A DNA stretch of 64,000 bases from Rhizobium sp. P38BS-XIX. Its GTDB lineage: Bacteria; Pseudomonadota; Alphaproteobacteria; Rhizobiales; Rhizobiaceae. A program made the translations under genes and the position numbers. The stretch covers positions 434,001 to 498,000 of the forward strand of contig NZ_JABAIJ010000001.1 of the NCBI RefSeq assembly GCF_012641435.1, in the 5' to 3' direction. Under the pieces are notes generated by a model, which did not search any database, was not told where the DNA came from, and worked only from the letters and a program-made list of their open reading frames with translations. Positions 45,766-55,556 of this stretch are shown piece after piece. Each line of letters begins with the position of its first letter. Within the stretch, counting starts at the first letter, position 1.

Positions 45766-46628
45766 CGCAGACGCCGAACGATAGGAATGAGACCATGAAC
45801 ATGAGCGACAGCAATTTCCAGAGCGTCAACGCACAGTCCGGGAAGGATGCTTCCCTGTCGGATCTCGGCGCGCTTGCGAAGCTCGAGGTCAAGAACCTCG
45901 ATTTCACCTATCAGAACGGTCATCGCGTTCTGAAGAGCGTGAACATGAACATCCGCAAGAACGCGGTGACCGCTTTCATCGGCCCATCGGGTTGCGGCAA
46001 GTCGACGCTGCTGCGTACCTTCAACCGCATGTACGACCTTTATCCGGGTCAGACTGTCGGTGGCGAGATCCTGCTCGATGGCCGCAACATTCTTGCCAAG
46101 GACGTCGATCTGAACGATCTGCGCGCCAAGGTCGGCATGGTGTTCCAGAAGCCCACCCCGTTCCCGATGTCGATCTATGAAAACGTCGCCTTCGGCATCC
46201 GTCTTTACGAGAAGATCTCCAAGGCGGAGATGGACGTCCGCGTCGAAGCTGCGCTGACGGAAACGGCTCTGTGGAGCGAAGTGAAGGAAAAGCTGCATCA
46301 GAGCGGACTTGGCCTTTCCGGTGGTCAGCAGCAGCGCCTCTGCATCGCCCGCGCCATCGCGGTCAAGCCCTCCGTCCTGCTTCTCGACGAGCCGACCTCC
46401 GCTCTCGACCCAATCTCGACCGCAAAGATCGAGGAGTTGGTGTCGCAGCTGAAGGGCGAATTCACGGTCGTCATCGTGACGCACAACATGCAGCAGGCGA
46501 GCCGTATCTCCGACAACACTGCCTTCATGTATCTCGGCGATCTGATCGAATACGGCGCGACCGAGCAGATCTTCCAGGCTCCGAAGGTCAAGCGCACGGA
46601 AGACTATATCACCGGTCGTTACGGCTGA
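45762..46628 (+). CDS. pstB: Phosphate ABC transporter ATP-binding protein PstB
   Basis: The ATPase of the Pst transporter. It has Walker [20 protein letters not shown], the ABC signature LSGGQQQRL, Walker [13 protein letters not shown] and the switch His in [12 protein letters not shown]. Two starts are possible: 45762, which overlaps the pstA stop, gives 288 residues; 45795 gives 277. The ending EDYITGRYG is the PstB C-terminus. It is the last gene of the operon: phoU and phoB, its usual partners in rhizobia, do not follow. Confidence 0.95.
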   Translation: MTQTPNDRNETMNMSDSNFQSVNAQSGKDASLSDLGALAKLEVKNLDFTYQNGHRVLKSVNMNIRKNAVTAFIGPSGCGKSTLLRTFNRMYDLYPGQTVGGEILLDGRNILAKDVDLNDLRAKVGMVFQKPTPFPMSIYENVAFGIRLYEKISKAEMDVRVEAALTETALWSEVKEKLHQSGLGLSGGQQQRLCIARAIAVKPSVLLLDEPTSALDPISTAKIEELVSQLKGEFTVVIVTHNMQQASRISDNTAFMYLGDLIEYGATEQIFQAPKVKRTEDYITGRYG

Positions 46629-46848
46629 TATCATCTGATCTTGATCGACAATTCCGCTATGGCGCGCCGCTCAGGTGCGTCATTTGCATTTCATGCGGTG
46701 ATATCGATTTTGCCGGCCATGCGCCTCGTACGGTTTTGAGCCGCTCGATAACCGAAGTAGCCCCGACGCGGTGGGGCGGCTCAGCCGTGCCGCGCGCAGG
46801 CGACCTTGATCCAGGCCGGGGCTGAAGGATGTGGGGCAGGAGAGACCG

Positions 46849-48171
46849 TTACATGCCAGCAAGCTTGCGCATGCGCCTGAGAGCATGGATCTGATCGTCG
46901 AGGGTTGGCACCAGCTCGCCGCTTTCGGCATCGACGGGTGCATCTTCCGGCTTTGCCGTCTCTTTCTCGCTGAAGACGATGGTGCAATTTCGCCCGGCGC
47001 GCTTGGCGGCATAGAGCGCGCGATCGGCGGCCGATACGAGACGATCCCAGCTCGCGGTATCATGCGGCATGATCGCCACCCCGATGCTGACCGTTGCCGG
47101 CACGAGCGAGCGTCCCGCAAGCAGGGGTGTCCGGCAGAAGTCCGCGCGAATGGTTTCCGCCAGGGCCTCGGCCTGGGCCTGATCGTCTATCGGAACGAAT
47201 GCGACGAATTCCTCCCCGCCCATTCGGCCGAATGCGCCGCTGCGCGGCACGAACTGGTGAGCGATGCGGGCGAATTCGACGAGGACGATATCGCCCGTCT
47301 GATGGCCGTAGCGGTCGTTGATCGATTTGAAGTGATCGAGATCGAACAGCAGCGCTGCGAGCTTTCGCGCCCGGTGTTGTCCTTCGCCAGCCAGAATGTC
47401 GTAGCTGTCCTGGAGGCCGCGCCGGTTCAGCACGCCGGTCAGCGTGTCGGTGATGGAGATGGCTCGCCACCGGCGCTCCGCGCGCTCCATCAGCAGTTTC
47501 CCGTTCAGGACGATCGCAACGGTGATCAGCAATGCGTAGCCGAGCGCCACATAGCCTCGGCAGATGAGGGCATCGTCCAGCGAAGGTCGCAGGAGCGCCA
47601 TCCAGATTCCGGAAATGAAGCAGAGGCATGCCAAGGTCATGAAGACGATGCTGATCTGCGCCCGGGCAGGCTCGCGCCGGCCTTCGCCCGGCTGAACCGC
47701 GATTGCAAGAAGGGTCGAGCCGACGGCGCCTGCCAGATCGTAAAGGATGACACGATTGACGAAGTCGTCGTTGATCCAGGGCAGGTTGACGCCGATCACC
47801 CAGATAAGCGGCGGCAGCAGGGCGGACCATTGAAGCTTGCGCTTGTCCATCCAGCGGAAGCCTGCAATCCAAGCGCTCTCGCCGAGCAAAGCTATGGTGT
47901 TGCCGATGGTGACGGACCAAATGTCGGGAATAACGCCGCGAGCCGCCACCAGCGCAAAGCCGATTGCGCTGACGCTGAAACCCAGGGCCCACATCAGATA
48001 GGCGGGAGTTTGACGGTTGTGACGCCAGGCGAGGAGAAGCACGGTCGCAAGAGTAATGGCCTCCGAGCACCAGATCGTCAGGCCTGTGGTCATGTTCAAC
48101 ACGATCGACGAATTCCCCTCTGGCAGGACTGGATCGCCCGGGTGGGCGTCGTAGTTCCTGCGTCGATGCAT
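46849..48171 (-). CDS. Membrane GGDEF diguanylate cyclase
   Basis: A 440-residue protein with seven or so membrane helices in the first 240 residues (TTGLTIWCSEAITLATVLLLAW and later). A GGDEF domain begins near residue 255 (DTLTGVLNRRGLQ). The active-site motif reads GRMGGEEF and metal-binding FDLDHFKSINDRYGHQTGD is intact, so cyclic-di-GMP synthesis is likely. The RxxD inhibitory site expected before it is absent (PRSGAFGRMGG). Alternative starts exist at GTG 48102 and ATG 48093. It lies convergent to the pst operon. Confidence 0.9.
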   Translation of the reverse strand: MHRRRNYDAHPGDPVLPEGNSSIVLNMTTGLTIWCSEAITLATVLLLAWRHNRQTPAYLMWALGFSVSAIGFALVAARGVIPDIWSVTIGNTIALLGESAWIAGFRWMDKRKLQWSALLPPLIWVIGVNLPWINDDFVNRVILYDLAGAVGSTLLAIAVQPGEGRREPARAQISIVFMTLACLCFISGIWMALLRPSLDDALICRGYVALGYALLITVAIVLNGKLLMERAERRWRAISITDTLTGVLNRRGLQDSYDILAGEGQHRARKLAALLFDLDHFKSINDRYGHQTGDIVLVEFARIAHQFVPRSGAFGRMGGEEFVAFVPIDDQAQAEALAETIRADFCRTPLLAGRSLVPATVSIGVAIMPHDTASWDRLVSAADRALYAAKRAGRNCTIVFSEKETAKPEDAPVDAESGELVPTLDDQIHALRRMRKLAGM

Positions 48172-48504
48172 CCTTGCGCAATAAGGTGGCCAGTTCCTTA
48201 AATGACGTGGTAAATTTTAGCTACGCCCAACCTCTGCGTCGTGCCGGGATGGGTCTTCACGCTTCCTTCACCTTGTGACCGGGAAAAGCGGTGAGTTGCG
48301 CGGAGCAAACCTGCGTGACTGTTGGCTTCACGAAAGCGACGCTTAGAAATGCTTTGTCAACGCTTCGTGAGGCAATACTGCTTTTTGAGGTTATGCTTTC
48401 GTGCGTCTTGAAGTGCAGGGCAGGGACACTCTATGTAGGGGTAAAGAATTTTTATTCGATTCCCGGCGTTTTCGTCGCCGGGGCAAGCTTGGTAAAGGAC
48501 GCAC
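48172..48504. other. Divergent intergenic region before clpP
   Basis: 333 bases between the diguanylate cyclase gene and clpP. Apart from the heat-shock-like promoter recorded separately I see no gene or RNA. Confidence 0.5.
48407..48436 (+). promoter_or_regulatory. Putative heat-shock (RpoH) promoter of clpP
   Basis: CTTGAA at 48407-48412 and CTATGT at 48431-48436, 18 bases apart, resemble the alphaproteobacterial RpoH pattern (CTTGAx, then CyTATnT). The site ends about 70 bases before the clpP start. Confidence 0.5.
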
Positions 48505-49137
48505 ATGAGAAATCCAGTTGATACAGCTATGGCTCTGGTGCCGATGGTTGTTGAGCAGACCAACCGTGGTGAACGGTCTTACGACATCTATTCCCGCCTG
48601 CTGAAAGAACGTATCATCTTCCTCACCGGGCCCGTCGAAGACCACATGGCAACGTTGGTGTGCGCCCAGCTTCTCTTCCTCGAAGCAGAAAACCCGAAGA
48701 AGGAAATTGCGCTTTACATCAATTCGCCGGGTGGCGTGGTCACCGCCGGCATGGCGATCTACGATACGATGCAGTTCATCAAGCCTGCCGTTTCGACGCT
48801 GTGCATCGGTCAGGCCGCATCGATGGGATCGCTGCTGCTCGCCGCCGGCGACAAGGACATGCGTTTCGCAACGCCGAATTCCCGTATCATGGTTCACCAG
48901 CCTTCGGGCGGCTTCCAGGGCCAGGCTTCGGATATCGAGCGTCACGCACGCGACATCATCAAGATGAAGCGTCGCCTCAACGAAGTCTATGTCAAGCATT
49001 GCGGCCGGACTTACGAAGAAGTCGAGCAGACGCTTGATCGTGACCATTTCATGTCCTCGGACGAGGCCAAGGAATGGGGTCTGATCGACAAGGTGTTGAC
49101 GTCGCGTACTGAAATAGAGGGCGAAAGCGCCTCGTGA
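48505..49137 (+). CDS. clpP: ATP-dependent Clp protease proteolytic subunit
   Basis: The serine protease of the ClpXP machine. The 210-residue protein has the catalytic Ser in [14 protein letters not shown], His in [21 protein letters not shown] and Asp in the [18 protein letters not shown] region. The opening [32 protein letters not shown] is standard for the processed form. It sits 293 bases before clpX and about 2 kb before lon, a conserved protease block in rhizobia. Confidence 0.97.
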   Translation: MRNPVDTAMALVPMVVEQTNRGERSYDIYSRLLKERIIFLTGPVEDHMATLVCAQLLFLEAENPKKEIALYINSPGGVVTAGMAIYDTMQFIKPAVSTLCIGQAASMGSLLLAAGDKDMRFATPNSRIMVHQPSGGFQGQASDIERHARDIIKMKRRLNEVYVKHCGRTYEEVEQTLDRDHFMSSDEAKEWGLIDKVLTSRTEIEGESAS

Positions 49138-49430
49138 TTATCCACGAGGCGGTGCTTTCCGCGCCACAGTTCTATCCCATTTGTGATTGAATAGGGGTTT
49201 AATGTGGAATGGAACGCGGTAATAGTAAGCATTCATGCTATGTAGCGTTTTTATGACATGGCATTCGGCATTCGAAGGGGGATCGTTGCCACGCAGTTCC
49301 AGTTATCTGGCCTGCGTTCAGTACCCTGAAGGGCGCCGCGATCTGCAAAAACGAGGGGCAGATCCGGCGAGCGCATTGAGTGGACCGCGATTTCATTTGG
49401 GAATTTGCGGCGTGCTGGAAGGAAAGTGAT

Positions 49431-50708
49431 ATGCCCAGAGACAACGGCAGCAACGGCGGCGACTCGAAGAACACGCTTTATTGTTCGTTCTGCGGTAAGA
49501 GCCAGCATGAAGTCCGGAAGTTGATTGCCGGACCGACCGTATTCATCTGCGACGAGTGCGTCGAACTCTGCATGGACATCATCCGCGAGGAAAACAAATC
49601 CTCGATGGTGAAGTCGCGTGATGGTGTTCCGACTCCGCAGGACATCATCAAGGTTCTTGACGAATACGTCATCGGCCAGCGGCAGGCGAAGAAGATCCTC
49701 TCCGTCGCCGTTCACAACCATTACAAGCGTCTTGCACACGCATCGAAGAACGGCGACGTCGAATTGGCGAAGTCGAACATCATGCTCGTCGGCCCGACCG
49801 GTTGCGGCAAGACCTATCTCGCTCAGACGCTCGCCCGCATCATCGACGTGCCGTTCACGATGGCCGATGCGACGACGCTGACCGAAGCGGGTTATGTCGG
49901 CGAAGACGTCGAAAACATCATTCTAAAGCTGCTCCAGGCTGCCGACTACAACGTCGAGCGCGCCCAGCGCGGTATCGTCTACATCGACGAAGTCGACAAG
50001 ATTTCCCGCAAGTCAGACAATCCGTCGATCACCCGTGATGTGTCGGGCGAGGGCGTGCAGCAGGCGTTGCTGAAGATCATGGAAGGCACCGTGGCTTCGG
50101 TTCCCCCGCAAGGCGGCCGCAAGCATCCGCAGCAGGAATTCCTGCAGGTGGATACGACCAACATTCTCTTCATCTGCGGCGGTGCATTCGCCGGCCTCGA
50201 CAAGATCATCTCGGCGCGTGGCGAGAAGACCTCGATCGGCTTCGGCGCCACCGTCAAGGCTCCAGACGATCGCCGCGTTGGCGAAGTGCTGCGCGAACTG
50301 GAGCCGGAAGATCTGGTGAAGTTCGGTCTCATCCCGGAATTCATCGGCCGTCTGCCGGTTCTGGCAACGCTGGAAGACCTGGATGCCGATGCGCTGATCC
50401 AGATCCTGTCCGAGCCGAAGAACGCGCTTGTGAAGCAGTACCAGCGCCTGTTCGAAATGGAAGACGTCGAGCTGACCTTCCACGAGGATGCGCTACGTGA
50501 AATCGCTCGCCGGGCCATCGTCCGCAAGACGGGTGCTCGTGGTCTGCGCTCGATCATGGAAAAGATCCTGCTCGACACGATGTTCGAGCTGCCGGCGCTG
50601 GAAGGCGTTCGCGAAGTGGTCATCTCCGAAGAGGTCGTCCGTGGATCGGCTCGCCCGCTCTACATCTATGCCGACCGGCAAGAGGAAAAGGCCAACGCAA
50701 CGGCTTAA
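49431..50708 (+). CDS. clpX: ATP-dependent Clp protease ATP-binding subunit ClpX
   Basis: The AAA+ unfoldase for ClpP. The 425-residue protein has the N-terminal zinc-binding domain with four Cys ([12 protein letters not shown]...[10 protein letters not shown]). The Walker A site is [14 protein letters not shown], the pore loop is [10 protein letters not shown] and Walker B is YIDEVDKI. The ATG at 49431 follows GGAAAG and gives the family N-terminus. It is followed by a terminator. Confidence 0.97.
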   Translation: MPRDNGSNGGDSKNTLYCSFCGKSQHEVRKLIAGPTVFICDECVELCMDIIREENKSSMVKSRDGVPTPQDIIKVLDEYVIGQRQAKKILSVAVHNHYKRLAHASKNGDVELAKSNIMLVGPTGCGKTYLAQTLARIIDVPFTMADATTLTEAGYVGEDVENIILKLLQAADYNVERAQRGIVYIDEVDKISRKSDNPSITRDVSGEGVQQALLKIMEGTVASVPPQGGRKHPQQEFLQVDTTNILFICGGAFAGLDKIISARGEKTSIGFGATVKAPDDRRVGEVLRELEPEDLVKFGLIPEFIGRLPVLATLEDLDADALIQILSEPKNALVKQYQRLFEMEDVELTFHEDALREIARRAIVRKTGARGLRSIMEKILLDTMFELPALEGVREVVISEEVVRGSARPLYIYADRQEEKANATA

Positions 50709-51131
50709 CCCTCCGTTTTGTCGTTAGGAATCAGGGGCTCGTCGATGACGGGCCCCTTTCTGTTTGAAAAATCGTGCGGTTTGCTGATAAAGTCTTGGAT
50801 AAGCCCATGGGAACGCCGCCAAAACCGGTTGTGAAGCGATCCTGCTGCAGCCATGATGGCATGATTCTGGAGCATTCGGCGGCTAGGGCTCAAGCCCGGC
50901 GTTTTATCTTCGGATTTCGCTTCGCCGACCGTGTTTGAGTAGTCTGGCTTCGGTGTTTTGTTGTTGCGTTCCTCCTCGTGAATAGGCGGGGCATCTGTCT
51001 GACGACAGCGCGTCCTGCATGACTTGAAATAGGCAATGTGAAGCTCCACTTGTTAACCAAGTGAGAGAGCCGGCTAATCCTCCCCCAGGCCGGTGAAGAG
51101 CCCGGGAACGGGACGACGGAAAGGAAATATG
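50709..51131. other. Intergenic region between clpX and lon
   Basis: 423 bases. The left end carries the clpX terminator. Near lon a 6-bp inverted repeat (CACTTG-TTAAC-CAAGTG, 51047-51063) is present. No frame here has coding character; a minus-strand open frame at 50705-51049 has composition unlike a protein. Confidence 0.5.
50733..50760 (+). terminator. Terminator after clpX
   Basis: Stem AGGGGC with GCCCCT, an inner CGTC-GAT-GACG pairing, then TTTCTG. Confidence 0.75.
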
Positions 51132-53552
51132 ATGACTAAAAAAACGTCTGCGGCACATGAGAGCATTGCCTATCCGGTACTGCCGTTGCGCGACATCGTG
51201 GTTTTCCCCCACATGATCGTGCCGCTGTTCGTCGGACGGGAGAAATCCATTCGTGCGTTGGAAGAGGTCATGGGGTCGGACAAGCAGATCATGCTGGTCA
51301 CCCAGATCAATGCCAGCGACGATGATCCCACGCCGGACGCCATTCATAAGGTTGGCACTGTCGCCAATGTCCTGCAGCTGCTGAAGCTGCCCGACGGCAC
51401 CGTGAAGGTGCTTGTCGAAGGCCGTGCGCGCGCTGAGATCGACGAATACACCGGTCGCGAGGATTTCTACGAAGCACTCGGTCACCTCCTGCATGAGCCT
51501 GAGGAAGATCAGGTCGAGCTGGAAGCCTTGAGCCGTTCGGTCGTGTCGGAATTCGAGAGCTACGTAAAGCTCAACAAGAAGATTTCGCCGGAAGTGGTTG
51601 GCGCTGCCAGCCAGATCGATGATTATTCGAAGCTGGCCGACACCGTCGCCTCGCACCTGTCGATCAAGATCACCGAGAAGCAGGAGATGCTGGAAACCAC
51701 CAGCGTCAAGACCCGCCTCGAAAAGGCGCTCGGCTTCATGGAAGGCGAGATTTCAGTTCTGCAGGTCGAAAAGCGTATCCGCTCGCGCGTCAAGCGCCAG
51801 ATGGAGAAGACGCAGCGCGAATACTATCTGAATGAGCAGATGAAGGCGATCCAGAAGGAGCTTGGCGACGGCGAGGAAGGCCGCGACGAGATGGCCGAAC
51901 TGGAAGAGCGCATCTCCAAGACCAAGCTGTCGAAGGAAGCCAAGGAAAAGGCCGATGCCGAGCTGAAGAAGCTCCGGCAGATGAGCCCGATGTCGGCCGA
52001 AGCGACCGTTGTGCGTAACTATCTCGACTGGCTGCTGGGCATCCCCTGGCACAAGAAGTCGAAGGTCAAGGCTGACCTGAACAATGCCGAGAAGATCCTC
52101 GAAGCGGATCATTTTGGTCTGGAGAAGGTCAAGGAGCGCATCGTCGAGTATCTGGCCGTCCAGGCACGCGCCACGAAGATCAAAGGCCCGATCCTGTGCC
52201 TCGTCGGTCCTCCGGGCGTCGGCAAGACCTCGCTGGCCCAGTCGATCGCCAAGGCGACCGGACGTGAGTATGTCCGCATGGCTCTCGGCGGCGTTCGTGA
52301 CGAAGCTGAAATCCGTGGTCACCGCCGCACCTATATCGGCTCGATGCCCGGCAAGGTCATCCAGTCTATGAAGAAGGCGAAGAAGTCCAACCCGCTGTTC
52401 TTGCTCGACGAAATCGACAAGCTCGGCCAGGACTATCGCGGCGATCCGTCTTCGGCCCTGCTTGAAGTGCTGGATCCGGCGCAGAACTCGACCTTCATGG
52501 ACCACTACCTGGAAGTCGAATACGACCTGTCGGACGTGATGTTCATCACGACGGCGAATACGCTGAACATCCCTGCGCCCCTGATGGACCGCATGGAAGT
52601 CATCCGTATCGCCGGCTATACCGAAGACGAAAAGCGCGAGATCGCCAAGCGGCACCTGCTGCCGAAGGCCATCAAGGAACATGCGTTGCAGCCGCAGGAA
52701 TTCTCGGTCAGCGACGACGCCCTGATGGCGATCAGCCAGCAGTACACCCGCGAAGCCGGTGTTCGTAACTTCGAACGCGAATTGATGAAGCTCGCCCGCA
52801 AGGCGGTCACCGAGATCATCAAGGGCAAGACGAAGTCGGTTGCCGTTACGGCGGAGAACATCTCCGACTATCTCGGCGTGCCGCGCTTCCGTCATGGTGA
52901 AGCTGAGCGCGAAGATCAGGTCGGTGTTGTCACCGGTCTGGCCTGGACCGAGGTTGGCGGCGAGCTGCTGACGATCGAAGGCGTGATGATGCCGGGCAAG
53001 GGCCGCATGACGGTCACCGGCAACCTGAAGGAAGTCATGAAGGAATCGATCTCGGCGGCGGCCTCTTATGTCCGCTCGCGCGCTGTCGATTTCGGCATCG
53101 AGCCGCCGCGCTTCGACAAGAGCGACATCCACGTGCACGTGCCGGAAGGTGCGACGCCCAAGGATGGTCCGTCGGCTGGTGTCGCCATGGCAACCGCTAT
53201 CGTCTCGATCATGACCGGCATCCCGGTTTCCAAGGATGTCGCCATGACCGGCGAAATCACGCTGCGCGGCCGTGTGCTGCCGATCGGCGGCCTGAAAGAA
53301 AAGCTGCTTGCGGCATTGCGCGGCGGCATCAAGAAGGTGCTGATACCGGAAGAGAACGCCAAGGATCTGGCGGAGATTCCGGACAACGTGAAGAACAGCA
53401 TGGAGATCATCCCTGTGTCCCGCATGGGCGAGGTGATCAAGCATGCGCTCGTTCGCCGGCCTGAGCCGATCGAATGGGACGGCACCGTCGAAACGCCCGT
53501 CATTGCGACGGTCGAAGGCGTCGACGATGTCGGCGCGACCATCGCTCATTGA
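51132..53552 (+). CDS. lon: Endopeptidase La (Lon protease)
   Basis: An ATP-dependent serine protease for damaged and regulatory proteins. The 806-residue protein has the N-terminal substrate domain ([27 protein letters not shown]). The AAA+ core has Walker A in [13 protein letters not shown], and the protease domain has the catalytic Ser in [14 protein letters not shown] and Lys in [17 protein letters not shown] codons at 51129 and 51132 follow AAGGA; the second has better spacing. hup follows after a terminator. The clpX-lon-hup order is conserved in Alphaproteobacteria. Confidence 0.97.
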   Translation: MTKKTSAAHESIAYPVLPLRDIVVFPHMIVPLFVGREKSIRALEEVMGSDKQIMLVTQINASDDDPTPDAIHKVGTVANVLQLLKLPDGTVKVLVEGRARAEIDEYTGREDFYEALGHLLHEPEEDQVELEALSRSVVSEFESYVKLNKKISPEVVGAASQIDDYSKLADTVASHLSIKITEKQEMLETTSVKTRLEKALGFMEGEISVLQVEKRIRSRVKRQMEKTQREYYLNEQMKAIQKELGDGEEGRDEMAELEERISKTKLSKEAKEKADAELKKLRQMSPMSAEATVVRNYLDWLLGIPWHKKSKVKADLNNAEKILEADHFGLEKVKERIVEYLAVQARATKIKGPILCLVGPPGVGKTSLAQSIAKATGREYVRMALGGVRDEAEIRGHRRTYIGSMPGKVIQSMKKAKKSNPLFLLDEIDKLGQDYRGDPSSALLEVLDPAQNSTFMDHYLEVEYDLSDVMFITTANTLNIPAPLMDRMEVIRIAGYTEDEKREIAKRHLLPKAIKEHALQPQEFSVSDDALMAISQQYTREAGVRNFERELMKLARKAVTEIIKGKTKSVAVTAENISDYLGVPRFRHGEAEREDQVGVVTGLAWTEVGGELLTIEGVMMPGKGRMTVTGNLKEVMKESISAAASYVRSRAVDFGIEPPRFDKSDIHVHVPEGATPKDGPSAGVAMATAIVSIMTGIPVSKDVAMTGEITLRGRVLPIGGLKEKLLAALRGGIKKVLIPEENAKDLAEIPDNVKNSMEIIPVSRMGEVIKHALVRRPEPIEWDGTVETPVIATVEGVDDVGATIAH

Positions 53553-53592
53553 GGCCCTCCGCCTCAATTCTGTCGAATTGATCCAAAAGGCG

Positions 53593-53623
53593 AAAAGACC
53601 GGCAAAATTGCCGGTCTTTTTTT
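53593..53623 (+). terminator. Terminator after lon
   Basis: A perfect stem of about 12 bp (AAAGACCGGCAA with TTGCCGGTCTTT) followed by a T run. Confidence 0.92.
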
Positions 53624-53754
53624 GTGAAAAGCGTATGGCAACGCTTGCTTTTCCTTGGTTTGCAGGGTTTTTGGGGTTGCGGCGGGTAAGAGCATTCCTA
53701 CTTTGCACCCCGCTTACTGATAAGTCGTTTCATACCAGAGAAAGGGGTGGAAAC

Positions 53755-54030
53755 ATGAACAAGAATGAGCTCGTGTCCGCTGTGGCCGAGAAGGCCGGTA
53801 TCACGAAGGCTGACGCTGCTTCCGCTGTCGACGCTGTTTTCGAAACCGTCCAGGCTGAACTGAAGAAGGGCGGCGACATCCGCCTCGCAGGTTTCGGCAG
53901 CTTCACCGTTTCTCACCGTGCAGCCACCAAGGGCCGTAACCCGTCCACCGGTGCTGAAGTTGATATTGCTGCTCGCAACGTACCGAAGTTCACGCCCGGC
54001 AAGGGCCTGAAGGACGCGGTCAACAGCTAA
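53755..54030 (+). CDS. hupB: DNA-binding protein HU
   Basis: A 91-residue histone-like protein: MNKNELVSAVAEKAGITKADAASAVDAVFETVQAELKKGGDIRLAGFGSFTVSHRAATKGRNPSTGAEVDIAARNVPKFTPGKGLKDAVN. The RNPxTG beta-arm motif with its Pro is intact. AAGGGG lies 8 bases before the ATG. It is a single-gene unit between terminators, downstream of lon as in many Proteobacteria. The hupA/hupB distinction cannot be made with one copy in view. Confidence 0.96.
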   Translation: MNKNELVSAVAEKAGITKADAASAVDAVFETVQAELKKGGDIRLAGFGSFTVSHRAATKGRNPSTGAEVDIAARNVPKFTPGKGLKDAVNS

Positions 54031-54079
54031 TGAGTTTTCACCCGCGACGAGGCTTTAGCCCAGCGCGTGGATGACATCG

Positions 54080-54103
54080 GGGCCCGCGAAAGCGGGCCCT
54101 TTT
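54080..54103 (+). terminator. Terminator after hupB
   Basis: A perfect 8-bp stem (GGGCCCGC with GCGGGCCC), a GAAA loop, then TTTTCG. Confidence 0.92.
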
Positions 54104-54182
54104 CGTTTCATATCGCGACGTTCGTTACGACCGATCCGGCTATTCGACGACGATGCCGCGGCCATCGAGATGTGTAGCGTTT

Positions 54183-54608
54183 TCAGTCCGGCGCGCCCCA
54201 GAACGCCATCGAATCCGGGCCCAATCGTTGCAGACATTGATCGAACGCAATGGGATCGACATGACCTCGCATTGCTGCAGCGACATCTGAAATCACCGAT
54301 CTCGGTGCGAGATTGTGATCCTGGCGCACGGCCAACACCTCGCTGGTCATCGCTTCACGGCTTTCGAATGGTCGCGGCGGCTCTCGAGTGTCCCAATCGG
54401 AAACCAGGATTGCGCCGAGAACAGCCGGCAGCACGGCCGCAAAGTCAATGACTTGCTGGACCATCAAGCGCCGACGAAAGACAATCAGCGTTCCGTAAAC
54501 ACCCTGATACGTCTGATGCCGGGTGGCTGTATCCATGTGGATTTGCGCATCTCGCAAGAAGGCATCGAATTCTTCGGTGGCGCGGCTGTAGCGCATTGGA
54601 ACGGTCAT
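54183..54608 (-). CDS. DUF2267 domain protein
   Basis: A 141-residue protein with the DUF2267 pattern: EEFDAFLRDAQIHMDTATRHQTYQGVYGTLIVFRRRLMVQQVIDFAAVLPAVLGAILVSDWDTREPPRPF, then EVLAVRQDHNLAPRSVISDVAAAMRGHVDP. The domain is a helical bundle of unknown function, often near stress genes. The ATG at 54608, preceded by GGGAGG, is much better than upstream codons in a low-complexity stretch. It is convergent with hupB. Confidence 0.87.
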   Translation of the reverse strand: MTVPMRYSRATEEFDAFLRDAQIHMDTATRHQTYQGVYGTLIVFRRRLMVQQVIDFAAVLPAVLGAILVSDWDTREPPRPFESREAMTSEVLAVRQDHNLAPRSVISDVAAAMRGHVDPIAFDQCLQRLGPDSMAFWGAPD

Positions 54609-54693
54609 GATCTTGCCTCCCGGAAGTGGACGATGAGATCCCGATGCCGGATGACCTGATCGAGCTGTCAATCCTTGCTGCGATGAGGCCGCC

Positions 54694-55431
54694 TTAAAGC
54701 AGTGTCCGGCCGCCATTCACCGCAAGCTTCTGGCCCGTGATGAAATCCGCTTTGCTCGAGGCGAGAAAGACGACGGCATTGGCGATGTCTTCCGGCTTGC
54801 CGAAATGAGCCATCGGCGTATGCGCGAGGTAGCCGTCTTTTGCCTGCTGGGACGCTTCGGCATGCCGCTCGACCGGGATCCAGCCGGGCGCAACGAGATT
54901 GACCGTGATTCCTTCCGGTGCGAGTTCTCGTGCCCAGGATCGCGTCATCGAGAGCATCGCACCCTTGGCGGATGCATAGTTGCCGAAATTGGGGTTGCCC
55001 AGTTCCGCGACCTCCGAGCCGATGTTGACAACGCGTCCCGATTTTCGGGCGCGCCAGTCGGGGAGTACGGCTTGAAGCAGTTCCAAGGGCGCCTTGACGA
55101 AGAATTCCAGCTGATCGAGATAGCTTCGCCAGGATTGCTCCATGAGCGGCATTTCAGGCTGTGGTCCTGTGGCGTTGTTGACGATCAGATCGATCGGCCC
55201 GAGCGCCGCCTTGATCTTCTCCAGACCGCGAACCAGTTCCGCCTGATCGATGACGCTGAATTGAGCGGCATAGGCTTGCCCGCCGCGCTGCCGAATGGTC
55301 TCGGCAATCTTTTCGGCACCCTGGGTGTCGCTCGCATAGTTTATAGCGACAGCCCAGCCCGCATTGGCAAGCTCCATTGCGATCACCGCGCCAAGACCGC
55401 GTGACGCGCCCGTGACCAGAGCTACTTTCAT
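54694..55431 (-). CDS. SDR family oxidoreductase
   Basis: A 245-residue classical short-chain dehydrogenase. It has the NAD(P) Gly motif TGASRGLGAVIAMELA near residue 7, the NNATG run, catalytic Ser in NIGSEV and Tyr-x-x-x-Lys in YASAKGAM. The C-terminal GQKLAVNGGRTLL is usual. It resembles 3-oxoacyl-ACP reductases and other bacterial SDRs; substrate and cofactor are not fixed by sequence. GGAGGAGG lies before the ATG at 55431. It follows an aldo/keto reductase gene on the same strand, but a terminator separates them. Confidence 0.9.
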   Translation of the reverse strand: MKVALVTGASRGLGAVIAMELANAGWAVAINYASDTQGAEKIAETIRQRGGQAYAAQFSVIDQAELVRGLEKIKAALGPIDLIVNNATGPQPEMPLMEQSWRSYLDQLEFFVKAPLELLQAVLPDWRARKSGRVVNIGSEVAELGNPNFGNYASAKGAMLSMTRSWARELAPEGITVNLVAPGWIPVERHAEASQQAKDGYLAHTPMAHFGKPEDIANAVVFLASSKADFITGQKLAVNGGRTLL

Positions 55432-55507
55432 GAATATCCTCCTCCAGATCTGCTCCCAATCGGGCTCTTTCGCAAGCCAGGTTCGGTCGCATGCGTCGAT
55501 GAAAAAC

Positions 55508-55547
55508 CATGCGCGTGGCCGGAAATTCGTGCCCGGCCACGCGCATG
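55508..55547 (-). terminator. Perfect inverted repeat acting as terminator of the aldo/keto reductase gene
   Basis: A 15-bp perfect stem (CATGCGCGTGGCCGG with its complement at 55533-55547) and a 10-base loop. On the minus strand it begins 9 bases beyond the stop and is followed by GGTTTTTC. Confidence 0.82.
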
Positions 55548-55556
55548 ACAACGCCG

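Noticed and set aside
50705..51049. A 114-codon minus-strand frame between clpX and lon
   Set aside because: It overlaps the clpX terminator and its composition is not protein-like.
51753..53708. A minus-strand open frame of about 650 codons opposite lon
   Set aside because: Its Asp/Arg/His-rich composition is that of an antisense shadow; lon on the other strand is certain.
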